From the NCBI GenBank assembly GCA_947846985.1, contig CANTUZ010000005.1, positions 37,232,889-37,296,888 of the forward strand: 64,000 nt of DNA, written 5' to 3'. The position numbers and the translations under genes are program-made. The DNA is from Fratercula arctica. Lineage: Eukaryota > Chordata > Aves > Charadriiformes > Alcidae. Under the pieces are notes generated by a model. It had not been told where the DNA came from. It did no database searches and was given only the letters and a program-made list of their open reading frames with translations. Every line of letters begins with the position of its first letter. Within the stretch, counting starts at the first letter, position 1. Shown here piece after piece: positions 1-14,283 of the stretch.

Positions 1-2207
1 AGAAATAAAACCACCATATCCCAAAATGTCTAACAGTAAAGCATATAGTTTGGAGGCAAAAAAAGCGCACATTTGGTGAAATGAAAGATAGTAAGCTTTT
101 TTGTCAGAAAAGTTACACAGCCAGAAAAATTCAGTGAAGAAAATTCTGTTCCGCTTAATATAGCCTATTCTAATTTCTTCCGTTTAAAAGTAACAAACAA
201 ACATGCAGCCTGTGTGCACAAGTGCAAAAAGGAAAATTACGTGTGTTCATGTATTTGTTACTAATTCACATTTCCCCAGTGCAGAAAGTTTATTTCTTGA
301 GGAGCACTTCAGAAATAAAAGGTCCTAGTTGCTACAGTAGCTCAGATTTTTAATTTCCAGTGCCTCCAGATGAACAGTATAACAAAGATTTCTTCATTGT
401 TGAGGACAGTTACTCTAAAGCAGCTTGAAGCTATCACACACAATACAAAACAAGCAATTTCATTCGAGGATGGATTCAAACAAGCTTATCAGGATGGTTA
501 TCTATTTATAAATTATATATTTAACATTAAAGTAAGACAGACGTGGCTGGTACGTTACACATGGGGAAACAGGATTAGAGATATGCTAAATTACTCAACC
601 TAATCCCAAGCAATAGAATCTTAAGGGCACTGGGAATTTCTAGAAGAATTAAGCATTATATGTTGTAAAAAGCTCAATTAAATACCCTTAGAAACCAAGC
701 AGACATTCATTCCGATCTGCCTGCAATATGTAGTCCTCCCAAATGTAGAATATTTGCCTTTCCAGGCATCCCTTTTCTGCTCATTCCTTTAGACACTGAA
801 CCTGTGGAAAGCACGCTTTAAAAAAAAAAGAAATAAAAATATCTTCTTCAGTGCTTTCATGCCTCATATTTCATACACTTGGCCATCTTGAATTAATAGG
901 AGTCAATGAAGATACACATTCTTAAAAACGGCTGCAGCTTCATTGGTCTAATCTATGAACTTTAAAGACCTTCATTTTATGAGCTTTCCTCAGGGTAGGT
1001 ATTTCAGTGTTCTAAAAACAGGGTTATGGACTGTTAAGTTAAGCACATGTTCTGCATCAACATTTTAGTTTCAGCAGGTTATTTGGTGCCAAGTTTGCCA
1101 GTTAGTATCATCAATCCCAAAATATGTGCTTGTTTGTTTTAACAGGTGTTTTGAGAACAGCACAGGACAGGAGAAAAGCACTGTTAACATATTCATTTAG
1201 TGTCTATCCTTAATTCTGAAAATCCCCTCACCCTTCCCTCTGAAACATGCCAAAATTTCACCTCAGGTGTTTAAGATGCGAAGAGATGGAGCTGAAAAGG
1301 AGCCCAAGTGAGTATTTCTCTTATTTCAGCAGCCTGATGATTTGTCCTCTCATTTCTATTGTACATTATTTCTCATCTAATAATCACAGACCTGGGTTTA
1401 CATATGGTATGACCCATCTACTTACAGAAAACTACCTTTTATTGTGCAACTGACGTTAACTGTAGAAGAAAAAAGTAAGGCTGAAGCAAGAAACTGATAT
1501 CCTTTCGATAATCAAAGGGGTAACCAGGGACTTTCACTCAGTCTGTTCTTCTGAAGACCATTTGTTAGCGTTTGCATCAGAGGATGCACAGGGAGAAGAA
1601 ATTAAAACAATCTAAAACCAAAATTGGCTTACCCACATCAGTCGTTCCACAGAACCAAAATAATAGTTCACTCTTAAAAGTGAATAGCAACAAAACACAA
1701 CAATAAGATTTACACACACACATACACGCTGCTGTTACATTTGTGGGTCAGTTGAGATGGTGCATCACAATTTTCACAAAATCCACACGCACAGATACAC
1801 ACTTCTTGCAGGTGTCATCTCAGACTTGGTCTGCTGAGAAGCAAAGTGAGTCCCCACAGCGACGTTTGAAGGTTTAAAAGCTCGGTTTTTTTGTTTCTAA
1901 ATGCCTGTGAAAACATTGCCTATGCTCGGAGGCCTTTTAAAACAAAACCAAAGCTTTTAAAGCTTCAAAAGCGGTCATGGGAATTTGCTCATCAGGAGGG
2001 AATCCTAAATGAAGGCCAAGATTCAGTGGGTTCCCCTGAACACAACAAAAGCCATAGCCTGTCTGCAGATCTACTGTTTCTTATAGGGGAAGTGGACTGA
2101 TTCAAGCAAAACCTGACAAACCTTTGTCCATGCCCTACATTTTACAAAATCTACTTTTAAAAGGTTTAATCCTTCCTAGTTATGTCCTATTATTCTCTGC
2201 CATACTA

Positions 2208-2370
2208 TAAAAAAAAAAAAAGAAAAAAAAAACACAAAAAAAACCCCAAAAAACCAACAAACCAACAAACACCACCCCCAAAAAACCACCAAACCAACCA
2301 CAAACCAAAAAACACCAAAACCAAACAAAACCAACAAAAAAAAAAAACCCACCACCAAAACCCCCCTACC
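2208..2370 (+). repeat. A/C low-complexity tract
   Basis: Poly-A grading into AACCAAC, CCAAAAA and CACCACC patterns without a fixed unit. The open frames it creates (lysine/asparagine/proline-rich on the plus strand, phenylalanine/glycine-rich on the minus strand) are not genes. Confidence 0.85.
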
Positions 2371-3617
2371 TTCATGGATGCTTAATGTAACTAAGAGAAA
2401 GAACCCTCCCACCCGCCCCCCCCAAAGTCATCAACTTAAAGAAAAAAAAAAAAGGAGGGGGGAGGAAAAAAAAAAGTTAAGCCTGGAACTCCTATTGTTA
2501 TAACCTCAAATATGTACAAGACAGGAAGGAAACCAACTGACAGTTGCTTTCTGATATGAGAGATGATTTACAGAAGGAAATATTCTAATGCTATGTTAAA
2601 GGCCTAAACTACCTTTGAAAAAAATTTTTTTTAAAGTCAATGTTTTCTACCTGTAGCAATCTAAAAATAAGGTAAGAAGTTCCTAATAAGTTGTTTAAAG
2701 GACTGTTATAAAAAGGCAGCAAGAAAGTAACAATTGAGTAGATCAAGGCTGCTGAATCAGTCATCTAAAGCATATGAAACCCAGTGTAAATGAAGTTTTT
2801 CTTCTGAAAGTGTGAGATACAGCTTTTACTCAGTTTTAAGATGAAGTACGCAAGTAAAAAAAAAAAAAAAAAAATCTAATTTTTCACCGGATGTTAACAG
2901 CAACATTCCTGCCCACCCTGTAACTGACATTCTCCCTTTTCTTTTGGATGCAACAATCTCATTTTGTTCATACGTTACACCCCGCTCCCATTAAGTAAGA
3001 CAGACAACTCAAGAACAGCTAATCAGCATGGAGAAGGCATAAGAGCAGAGGGCGTTATACAGGTTTTTGTCTTCAGAAGCAATATCCTTCTCAAATGATC
3101 TGAAATAAAATGAATCATGCTATAACAAACAGCTGTTTGATGGAAGACTGGAACAGGAGACCAAGACATGGATCCTCCACTGGACATCTGGCCGTGCAGG
3201 GGTGTATCCTGCTCATTACAACCGCAGTTTGAACTAGGACCCTTACATCCAAGAGTACTGCAGTGGCAAGCAGAATAGGTCCAAGGGAATTGTTCTAGGG
3301 TTTGCCTCAATTGGAGGGTACTCTTCGCATAGTTTACAAATTATGCGCTAGACGAGTTCTCAGTCTCTTAAGAACAACTGAACCTTACAAGGAAATTCTC
3401 CAAGGAAGCATGTAAAATGTTTATATGTGAATAAACAAGGGAGAAAAAAAAATATATAAACACACACCCCAACCAAGAACATAAGCAGCTCCTCTGAGCT
3501 CACGTAAGGCAGTCATAGAAAATAACTTGAGAAACAAACTCCCATCTATACTCTCTGATTATATGAAGACAAATTGCATAGAGATAAAATTTTTTTGCTG
3601 CACAGACACACCAAGAT

Positions 3618-3700
3618 TGAATCAATTCTGCTTTCAAATATACAGACTGCGCTCCCATCAACTCCCACTGAAGTCAGAATTTGACCTATTGTGTACTTTA
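3618..3700. repeat. Old repeat fragment with CCCACTGAAGTCAG core
   Basis: AATCAATTCTGCTTTCAAAT precedes CTCCCATCAACTCCCACTGA and AGTCAGAATTTGACC. It resembles one arm of the palindromic elements noted elsewhere in the window; the second arm is weak. Confidence 0.4.
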
Positions 3701-6074
3701 CATTCACATCAATGAAGTCAGTAAGAATGCAGAAAATTGCTTTAGAAAGATGTAAAATACTTCACTAGTTCAAAAATAAAAGGACAGCTTATTTCTTTTA
3801 AACAAACCAGATTGATAGCCATTTGGAAGAGCTTAACGGAGGGTTAATTGGCATACAGTAAACCTGAATTCTGACAGTGTGGACTTCTAGCTAAAATGAC
3901 ATTTTCTTTGGTGGTCCTAGGACTGCAGGATTAGTTTACAAGAAAGCAGAGAGGGTTTTGAAACCAAACCCTGAATGTCACTGATGAATTACCAGATTAG
4001 AAAGGCCTGACTATATGAAACATATTCCTGCCCAAATTCAGATTCAGAAGAGAAAAGAAAACGACAAAAAAGGGACAAATCTGTAGCTGAGCCTGAGTTA
4101 TAAATCAATAGAATGAATGAATGAAAGATCTTAAAAGAAAAAAAAAAAAATCAATAAAGCCCTTCTTTCATAAAACCTTGCTCATAGACAGAACTTTATG
4201 CCAAACTACACTCAAAGCTGGGAATATGAACTGCTAATAAGATCTAACTCTGGGAAATAATTAGGATAACCAATTCACAGCTAAGTGAAAGTGCTTCATC
4301 TATCACTGCAGCATGCACTACAGAAGATCTTCTAGAAATGGATAAGGTAGGATGAATTTCATTATTCTGAGACAGAAAAAACAAACAGAAAGAAGACAAC
4401 AGGCCCATACACAGTGTTTAGCTATCAACTATGTCTGACCCCAGTCACTAAAGTAAGTTTGTGAAGTCCAGATATGGTCCCTTCAACACAGCAAAAGGAA
4501 ACAGTAAAATCTATAAGTAATTAAAATTGAAGAAACATTCAACACTAATAAGATAGTCTTTGCTATGTCTTTTCTAACTGGAAAATTGCATTGTTACTTT
4601 TCCCTTGGACTGAAGTACAAGTACTGCAGTCATCTTTCTCTTTTTAAATGTTTGCACGTGAAAAGGGCAGAAAATCCAAAACTGTAAGTCAGCTGAGATG
4701 CGAGCACAGATCAGCCTATCCCCGTTTCCCCAAAATGAAAGACATCTGTATGCATTAAGCTTTTCAGTAGCCTCTAAATCAAAATTTGATTTTGTAATAC
4801 TTTAAACTCACCGAATCTACCGTTTTACACAAAATGGAGAAAACACTGTTGAAGAAAAATAAGACTATTAAAACAAGGAATTAATTAAGTCTAATGCTGC
4901 TCATCTGGAAAGATACGTCTAAATTTACTACACAAAAAAAATTTTAAAATGTCATGAATCAGGAACTTTTTCTTACTCAAAGACACTTTCACATGGTGAC
5001 AGATATTTTGCACAAAATGAATCTTAAGTGCACGGACTCAGAAGCACATGAAATCTAATCAAAAAGTCAAATAAGTTAAAACAAACAAAACCTAACAGCT
5101 ATCTTTTTAAGGAAAATATTTGTAGTTTAGGACTAGAATGAAAGCATCAATTGAAAACATAATTAGGAAGTTTTCCTTTCAGTAGTTTTTGACAAGGAAC
5201 TTGTCATATACCTATGTATTACACGGCCGAAATGCTGAGCGAGAACACAGTTCCTAGCGTGATTTTCAGGTGGGTTATTCACATTTGTATGAACTATCTG
5301 CTTCCTTGTACCTGGCATTTCATCAGTCAAGCACAAATCCTACAAAAGCTGAGGTGGTCAATATTAACCCTACTGTGGGTCTCTATTTCAATAACAGGAC
5401 TTGCAATATAGGGAGTTAAGCAATGTATAAGTCTTTGCCAGACTGAGGTCCCACTTTGGTTGTCACAGGCACTTCTGAAGATGGAACTTCTATGCTGATG
5501 TACATGTTGGATCCTTTCATCCTTTGCCATTTCTTGCCTAAAAATATTTGCCATTTCTACAATGCTAATTATTACATTAAAACCTTTAACGAGTGGCAAA
5601 ATATCATTTGGGCTTCAGTTTGATAAAATATAAAGAAAAGGCAGTAACAAAGTAATAAAAAGGTGAGAGCCTTTTGACTGTAGAGAAGACATGGGGTTTT
5701 AATAATTTTCAAGGCAGCAAACTGACAGCAAAGTTACATTCATTGGGTTTTACATGTTCTATGGTCTGAGTATTTTTCATTCAAAACAGCTTTCTTCACA
5801 ATCTGATAGCACAGAAATATGAAAAAAAAAAAAATCCTGATATAAAAATTGTCACCTTCCCTTTTTACTTTTCACAAGAAATTTCTCAATAAAACATTAG
5901 AGGACCAAAACAATGTGTGGGCACAAGGTGGATGCACAACATACATGGTTTTTGTTAGACGACTGAATTATTTACCCAGCTGACTGGAAGTCCATGAACA
6001 CCAACCAATGTAATCAGGTCAAAATTGCCGTTGTCTCAATGAAGTGCTTGAGAGCACTGTTTGAGCACCAGGAC

Positions 6075-6125
6075 CTCAGTGTTAGGTACTGTACAAATAA
6101 AGCAGAAGGACAATCCCTCTCCCTT
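6075..6125 (+). repeat. Possible old interspersed repeat fragment
   Basis: GTTAGGTACTGTACAAATAA and CAATCCCTCTCCC resemble a fragment commonly seen in amniote genomes (cgctgtacaaacac...gacagtccctgcccc). The match is short and degenerate. Confidence 0.3.
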
Positions 6126-6183
6126 TTTTTTACTGGCAGAAGCCCAGCATAGCTCCATTGATTTCAGATGTATTAGCAAGGAA

Positions 6184-6254
6184 GGGCCTGATCCAAAGCT
6201 CACTGAAGTCAACCAAAATCTTTCTGTTGATTTAACAGGCTTTGGATTAGTCCC
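6184..6254. repeat. Old palindromic repeat fragment
   Basis: GGGCCTGATCCAAAG at 6184-6198 pairs with CTTTGGATTAGTCCC at 6240-6254 (13 of 15 complementary), with an inner pair CACTGAAGTCAAC and GTTGATTTAACAG. This looks like a decayed inverted-repeat element of a kind scattered through bird and reptile genomes; I cannot name the family. Confidence 0.6.
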
Positions 6255-9139
6255 TAAATAAGAACAGATTTTGGCTCAGCTAAAGGATTTCACTTAAGCC
6301 CTCTGCTTGTTCAAGCATCTAGTAGGAGCTAAGAGAACACTGCGGTCCTACTGAGTAGGAGGCTGTGTTCATCCTGAACTATCCCCTTTAACAGATGTAT
6401 GGGGTCAGGAGTCCCACGAAATAGAGAACCTTCAGTAAGTGGTAAATCTAAGGTGGGAGGAATCAGGAAGGAAGCTCCAAGATGAAAAAAAAAAAAAAAA
6501 AAAAATCTCATTTGTGCTGTTTAAGTGATGTTCCATCCTCTTTAGGCAGGAGTGTAAAATTAGACAGGGAGTTCATGCGAATTTCTGAATTTTACGCTCG
6601 TAAATAATTTAAAACCTTGGCACCAAGTCCTGCAGTAAAACTCTATGCATTTATTTGTCATATTCACTTCTGCTGAACTCTCTGCAACCAGGGGCTGCCT
6701 TAAATCTAGGTACGACCAACTTACAGCTGTATGTGGAGAGGCCCAAGGAAAGTTTAAAACAAATGTAATTGCTTAAACAAGTGTAGCCACAATAAGCTGG
6801 TGGGCATAATGCAAGATTATAAGGAAAAGAGTGCTCTTATTTAAGAATTAAATGCCGGGGTTGTCAAAAAATTTCATGGTACAAATCACATCTTAATAGA
6901 GAATTTGCTGAATTCCCCTCTCTCACTTTCATGGCTGCACCACCAATCCTTGTCAGTTATAGCAAATGCTCTGTTTACACAAGAAAGTAGGAGAGCCCAA
7001 TCCTAGCCTGTGCATGAGGAATGTATAGTGCCAAGGGTGTACAAAGGTAACCATCCATAAAATAATTTGAGCTCTTTCCACAAGTTATGCGGCCAGAAGT
7101 CTAGGATAGCACTCAGTGCAAGTTTGAGCATCTGGAGTTAGCAATGGACTTCAGACCCAGAGCAGCTGGGAAGTCAGCGGAGCATGGGGAAACCACTTTG
7201 TCTTGCTCTTTCCTGTGCTCGCCACCCCAGCTGTAGGTAGGAACAGGGGCACCAGAGCCATCGTGCCAACTCTGCCACCAGATCATTTCCCTGTGTTTGC
7301 TCCGTATGCCAGGGTAAAGGTGGCTTCACAAATAACCCAAACACAGCCGAGCTTTGGGGCTGTCACTTATAAGCTACCCATATGTAACAGTAGGAAATGA
7401 AGAACCATTTACTTCCTCAAACGCCACACATACCTGCACACGAGGTGAATTACTATATTGAGCGCAATCAAACAGCAGCAGTCAAATTCCTTAAAGGTAA
7501 TTTTGAGTTTACTGCATAAGTTTATGCTCTCCAACAGATTTGAAAAAGTCTTGGTATTTCAAGAAATGAACCAAACTGAAAGCACAAATGTATTTTTCTC
7601 TGAAGCTCACTTTTACATTTAAAAACCACCAGAGGAAGAAAGTGATTCAAAACTTTCGTATGCAAATAAGAAAAGCTGATGTTTATTATTATTTGTCCTC
7701 TAAGATGTAAGGCATGATGAAATTTTGTTCAGAAATGTTAGGAAGTATTAGACCTTTATGGCTGTCTTTTTGTAGCTCCTACGTGTCTTAATACAGCAGT
7801 TTCTATGGGGATTGTCAAAAAATGAGTATTTTTTTTAATGTGTTTGTTTTTTAAGATAAGAGAATCATGCTTTGCTTTCATTTATTTGGATGTGTTTGAC
7901 CCAAACTTTGCATATCTGAAAGCAGAAGTGCCCCTGTTATTGCTACTGATTCCACGAAAGAAGGATCAGGATCTTATGCGGATTGTCTCTTCCTTTTCTC
8001 TCCTCTGAGGAGGAAGAACTGCTTTTAACTGATTCCTACCGCCTTCCTTTAAACCTTCTCTGGACAGTCCATCACTGACCCAATAAACAAAAGACAGATC
8101 TTTCACGAGAACTAAACTATGATCAAAACACCTAGTCGGTGCACTTTAAAATGTTACTCTAAGTTCTGCAGAAACCCAAGCTACTAAATCTAGATTGATA
8201 TGTTTATTAAGACTAAAAGCAGTAATAAACAACAGTAAAATAGTTACACAAAACGTTATAAATTCTCCCCCCCCCTCCCCCGCCAGCAAAACAGATACGC
8301 CGCATTTCATAGTTAACGAAAAACCTCTAAATATGAAGCAGACCGTTGCTGATAGTGCTGCCAGTTCTAATGCCCTAAGCTTTCGTTCTTAGCCACCATT
8401 GCCTGTGTACATGCTGAAAACTCTTAGGCAGCAGAGCAGGGGGTTTGCTAGATCTTCTCATGCCAGGATGAGAAAAATCAATGCCTGTGTTTAAAAGACA
8501 GAACTACTGATGTGCAAGGTCACTACACATCACAATCTGTTCTATGGCTCTAGAGTACTAAGGAAATCCTGGGGGGGGGAAGACAGACAAAAACCCAACG
8601 CATTGCAAAATCTTTTTCTAAGCCAATATTACCCTTGGATGCCTAACACCAAAATATGAACACAGAATCAAGTTTTCCTTGGTTTATATTTACTATGCTT
8701 GTTCAGGGGGAGAGAAAAACAAAAAACAAGACTAAACAAGGAATACAAGGAATACACATATATAGTGATACAACAATTTTTTAAACACTGAAAACATCAC
8801 TTTAGACTTCTCATCTTTATGCAAATATCACTAAAGAACTGATCCATGTCATCTTTTATTGCTCACTTCGTAAGTTTTATTAATTAAAAACAATACGAAG
8901 TTAAAGACCAAGGCTATTTCATTCGCCTTTTTTTACCTCTGTTGAAAGAAGAGGAAAAGTTAAAATTAGCAATACCATTTACAAATGCAGTGTAACCAGT
9001 GCTTCTTTTCTGAAATTCAGGGAGGCCAACACAAGAACACACTTGAATTTTCTACATAGCCCTGCATTCCTGGAATATCAGAGCAGTTCGTTGACAGAGA
9101 ATGACCATTTCATAACAATCACACAACGTCTAAGTACTC

Positions 9140-9235
9140 CTGTGCCCATTGTAATGATGGGGAAGAAGACACGTCAGAGGGGCCACATAACTTACACAAG
9201 GTCCTACTGGATTCTGTTCTGCAGCTAGTTGCCCC
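9140..9235 (-). mobile_element. MIR/CORE-SINE-like relic
   Basis: Plus-strand text GATGGGGAAGAAGACACG, then GGGGCCACATAACTTACACA and AGGTCC, follows the reverse complement of the conserved MIR-type SINE segment (fully written as gatggggaaactgaggc...aagtgacttgcccaaggtc). It is therefore an old copy on the minus strand, heavily diverged. Assignment is by memory of the consensus. Confidence 0.5.
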
Positions 9236-12200
9236 TGGGTAGACAACCATATCCTTACCTCATGGCAGCAAACTGAGGAGCTACAGACAGGCCACCCAAA
9301 TAAGAGATGTCTTCCCAGTGACCACACTTGTTATTTGGATCATGCCTGCAGGTAGCAGGGTAGTTAAGGTGGCCATCACCGTTTCCTGGTATCACCCTAT
9401 CCTTATGACTACACTGCTTTCTTATAATTCCCATAGCACTAGAAAGTTGCAAGTCTAAGTTTCTACATGTGTTTTCACATGTACATTTTTGTTCTTGTAA
9501 ATATTTTTAAATATTCATTCACATCATCTACTGCACACACAAAGACTTACACAAGCCGATAGAAATCGCCGGTTAACACTGTAAGCAATTATTTGAAGAT
9601 ATCCTAAGTACGTAAACATGCATTGATTTTGAACATCCTCAGCTTATAAGGACTTACATGTAGATGGCTTGATTTTTAGTGAATGAAAAACCTACCTGAG
9701 TAATACAATAGTTTAAGTGAAGAAAGAAAGTTGAAAATAGGAGAAATTACTTACTTCAGCCTATAGAAACCTTCCTGCAACCTCAGCTCCAACTTTAACA
9801 ACCTCTAGTACCAATTACTTAAAGGAATTGTACAACAAGCTTGAGAAAGAAGGAAGTATATTTAGACACCAGACCTGGGTTTATTAGCACCCTGTGATCA
9901 GTTACTTGAATGAGAAGTAATTTTATAAGTTAAAAGCAATGATTTACAGCTATTGAAAGCCAGATTGGTTTGAAAATTCAGAACCACAAACAAATGCGTC
10001 AAATCACGCTTAGAGCCATCTAAAGACTGCTGTCAAATTTCCTTCACCTGTCCTACTTCCCCAGATATAAAAGCTGCTCAGAAGCTGGAGCAACCACGGA
10101 GTGGGCAGCCCTCCTCTTCTCAGGCAAAGTAAAGAAAATAAGACAAAAAGCCTAAGTATTACAACGTGTAGTGCCATAATGCAGTGTTTGATGCTCTAGA
10201 GGGCCTTCAACAAGTACTGTACAGCCAAAAATCAATTGAAAATCAGCATGATAACAGAGCATGAGTTGCCCTGTAATAGCCTTAAGCCCCCCAAGGCTAT
10301 GTGGGTCCCTTTCATCTGCCAGGCTGCGCTGGCGCTCAGGGAGCCTGCCCCCCCCTCCCCGAGCACTCGCGCCATGTCTCTGCCTTTTACCTACTGCTTT
10401 CACCTTGCCCAGTAAGGAGAGCTGACAGCCTCAGCGGATCTTTTAAGCTTTCAAAACTGGAATTTGATTTTTCTTGGTATAGGTCTGGAGGCTTCAAATT
10501 TTCTTTGTTCCCCGCCCCCCCTCCCCCCAATAAAGAAATTTCTCCTCTAAGTAAACTTACTGATTTTGGACTGTAAACATCCTCAGCATGAAGGAGATCC
10601 CTCCAATGCAATGGCTGAATAGACAGAGGTGATTACTCTGTCACGTTTGACAAAGTACAACTCAAGAAATAAAAGAGAATGAAACACTGTTCGATTCCAT
10701 GCAAATTGTTATGCATGCAACAAAGTGGGCCTACAAATATTTCACTCATATGGTAGGTTTAATTTCAATATTTCTTTAATTACTTTCCAACAATGTCTGG
10801 TTTCTGTTGAATTTACGCTAGTACTTGGCATTTGGTGCAACCCCAAAAAGATAAGATACATATGTCCCCTATTCACAGTCTTGGCATTTTTACCTTAACT
10901 CAGGCATTGAAGTGATTGGTTTGAAAAATTACCTTGACGATTAACTGGGTTTTCTGGTAAATATATCGTGTTAATCCTTAAATTCTGAATGTGACATAAG
11001 GTATACAAATGTTCTGTCTGACTCAATGGCAACATATCACGGTTTAAGGAGGACGTGTACGCTGATCTCTGTGAGCGAAGAAAGAGCTAATTGGGAGTTA
11101 GATTCAGTGTGATTATCAGCTTGTTTATGATAAAGGAGTACTCTTCTGAATAGCACTGTAAATTCATCCCTGATTGTGGTGTTAAACCACAGCTCATTTC
11201 CCCCTCTCTTTTTTTTTTTTTTTTGGTTGGTTAGAAGGGGCTTTAAACTATTTTCAGCAGATGACAGTGTCATGCTTTGATTTTCCTCCGTCTTAAAAAA
11301 TAAATCAGCCACATGAGCCTGATGTCAAATTTCACTTTCTAATAGGAGAAAGGCACATTTTAAGTGTTTACTATAAGAACACATTTGGGTAATTTTTCCC
11401 CATGTCATTATGAACATTAGACTGACCCAATTAATATGAAATGTTTCTATGCTGCTGGAACAGACCGTGTTACAGAAAGAGCCATTTGCACAACCTGTTC
11501 ATGATTATGGGCCATAAGGACACAAAGATGGCATAGACATTTGTGGACCATCTGAATTCTTACAGGGGAAGGGGAAAGAGGGGAGAAAAAAAAAAAAAAA
11601 ATGATGTTAGCTGACTGTTGTGGGTCATGTTTTTTAATCCAGAGTATTGGACATGTAACACAGCAACAAGAGCTGATCATTTTGTTTAATCACCTTTTGG
11701 ATCTTTGCCAGATGGTCTCTATTGAGAGCGCTGCAAACAGAGAGAGATGAACTGCGTCTAACATGCCACTAGAGCTTTCCCGTAAATGTCTGAGAACTGA
11801 ATCCAACAAGAATTTAGTCTCAGAGCAGAAAGGGATACATTTAAAAACTATGTGCATTAACTATACTTTTCCCCATAGAATCCTCACTTGGCATGAATAA
11901 TTTACCCACTCTTATGCTAATGGGATCATGAAAGTATCCCTGTGTCTTTAGTGCAGCTATTCTCAGCTTTCAGTAATTACCCCACCCAGTGAAAATAACA
12001 TGGCTTCTGCAGCCGAGCGGCCTACTAGTACCTGGCAATTAGAAAGATCATGGCTGACAGAGGAGCGGTCCAGCCACGGACACAGAAGATCCGGCAGCCT
12101 GAGGAGCTGTTTGAAAAATTAAAAGCCTTCCACTGTGAACATTTCCTTGGTCGCTTAGAATCAACATGGAGAGCAGCTCCTGCTGGGGCATTTTTATTTT

Positions 12201-14195
12201 TAGTTTTTTTTTAAGCGTGACAGAGGATACTAATGTACTGCCCAGGCACCCTAATATTAAGAAATAGTGACGTTCCTTGGTCATCAACAGTTAAAAGAAA
12301 GTTTATGGGTTTTTTTTTAAATTAGTGCCGTCTTGTTAAACAAGAGGGAGAGAATTAAAAAGTCAATTAATGAGTGTCCTTCAGTATCTGACAATTTTAC
12401 CAGCTACACAAAGGAAAATTCTGTAGTATTTAATTAACAAAAAGTTTTGAAAACCCCATTACAAAGAACCAGGCTTTGACCTCTGTCCATGGCACTCCGT
12501 GCTAGGTAGTTCACTATGTAAAAATTATCAGGCTAAAACATCTGGGAAAGAAAGCTATGAAACAGCAGGGAACGTGGCTGGTTTATTGTTTATCTTTTGT
12601 TTATGAGGCAGTATTCAAGTTTAATTACTACTCTAAATTAAACTCTAACAGGCATCAGGAGACATCCCTTTACACGACTAAGTTAAAAAAAAAAAAATAT
12701 CCAGAGATTCCAACACTAGATCTTTCAAATAAGTTGGCATGTAGTCAGTCTGTAACAACACAGGAAGACATTTAAGCACTTGCTACTGTATGTTTGAATG
12801 TGTTGCATTATGAAACCATTAATATTGTAACAAACATACAATTATAATTTAGCAAATGGGATGTTATCTAACATTTGGAGGCAAATTGGGTTAGGCTAAG
12901 TAGGATCTGAGATGGAAAGAATGGCCGAAGGGGGAATCCTACCTTTTCCATTTTGAAATACAAATATATATGCACAGATCTATTTAAAAACACCCAGAAA
13001 CATGAAGTCATAGGCAAACCTCCCCACAGTAACAATCTCTTAAGTAGAATTGTTTAGTTATTTTCTTTGAACATTCACATACAAAAGGGAGGAAAGAGTT
13101 CACTGTGTTTACCATAACGGTAAGTGACCAGTTTTAGATGAACTTAGCTGTAGGAAAAAATAAAAGTTGAAAGCAACTAGCAAAAGATTATTCCAGATGG
13201 CATCTGTCATATTGTATTTAGGGTTATTTTAAAGAGATTACTGCCACTATGAAAACATTCCATTGACAGAGTTTTCCTAGGCTGCATTTGAAACCCCAGC
13301 ACAACATACTTCAAATATGGAAGTAAATGTTTTCTAACGCATATATAGATTTTTACCTATATCTGAGTGTAAAACCTACGTGGATTAAAAGCTAAGAGTG
13401 AGGTGAGAATCTTAAATACATGTATAATGTTTTAAATACACCCCACCCCCATTCTAAGCTTTAATTTAATAAAAGGTGAGGAATCTGCAGTTGCCACCAG
13501 CCTGATTATTAGAAAACTGTGTAGTGAGTCTTTGCTTCACTATGAAATTTTAATGCTACTTATTGAATAGTGGGTAGGGACATAAATGTTCCCCGACTCC
13601 AGCAATCAAACAAAAACTGCAAAAAGATGTATTTGTTCATGTAATAGATGGAAAGAAAAGAAAGGATGGGAGGATACTAAAATGTGACTATATTTAGCTA
13701 AGCTGGTTCTGGCAACATTATGGTTAATGTGCATGTGGTGTGCAGTGTGAGCTCAGCAGTTACTGGGCCAACTGTCTCAGTATTTCTGGGAATTCTGCCT
13801 ATTCACAGTGCAGGGATTGTTCAATTGCTGCAAAATGTACAAAATGAATTTTACAAAAATGAATTGTAAGGAAGGCCCCATTACAACGATTTTACAGCAA
13901 AGATGTCAACATCAATTTTTCTTTCATGCATAGCTAATGATTAAAACAGCATATTCCATTTGCCTAAGACAATTTATTTCATATTGGCACATCAAAATAT
14001 TGAAATACAAAGTTATCTTTACTCTACCCTTATTATTCATTGCTGCTGAACCCACACCATTGTTCAAACCATGAAAAAATAAAGCAAACTTGGCAAGAAA
14101 TACTTAAAACAAAGGCTCATCAATATTCTCCAATTTGTCAACATCTCAATTACAGCAATGGAAAAAATGTAAATTTCATGTGCTTTGAACACTAA

Positions 14196-14283
14196 GGGGT
14201 CTATTCTTCTGTCAGTGCACATGCGTAACTCCCATCACCATTAATGGGAATTACTCATACATATCAACACAAGGACGGGCCCC
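14196..14283. repeat. Old palindromic repeat fragment
   Basis: GTAACTCCCAT (14225-14235) and ATGGGAATTAC (14244-14254) are complementary at 10 of 11 positions and sit between outer GGGGTCTATTCTTCTG and GGACGGGCCCC. Same general design as 6184-6254. Confidence 0.55.

Noticed and set aside
2176..2412. Overlapping opposite-strand frames with Lys/Asn/Pro or Phe/Gly repeats
   Set aside because: Low-complexity A/C tract.
10685..10702. GTTCGATTCC, resembling a tRNA B box
   Set aside because: No A box at the right distance and no cloverleaf in the surrounding sequence.
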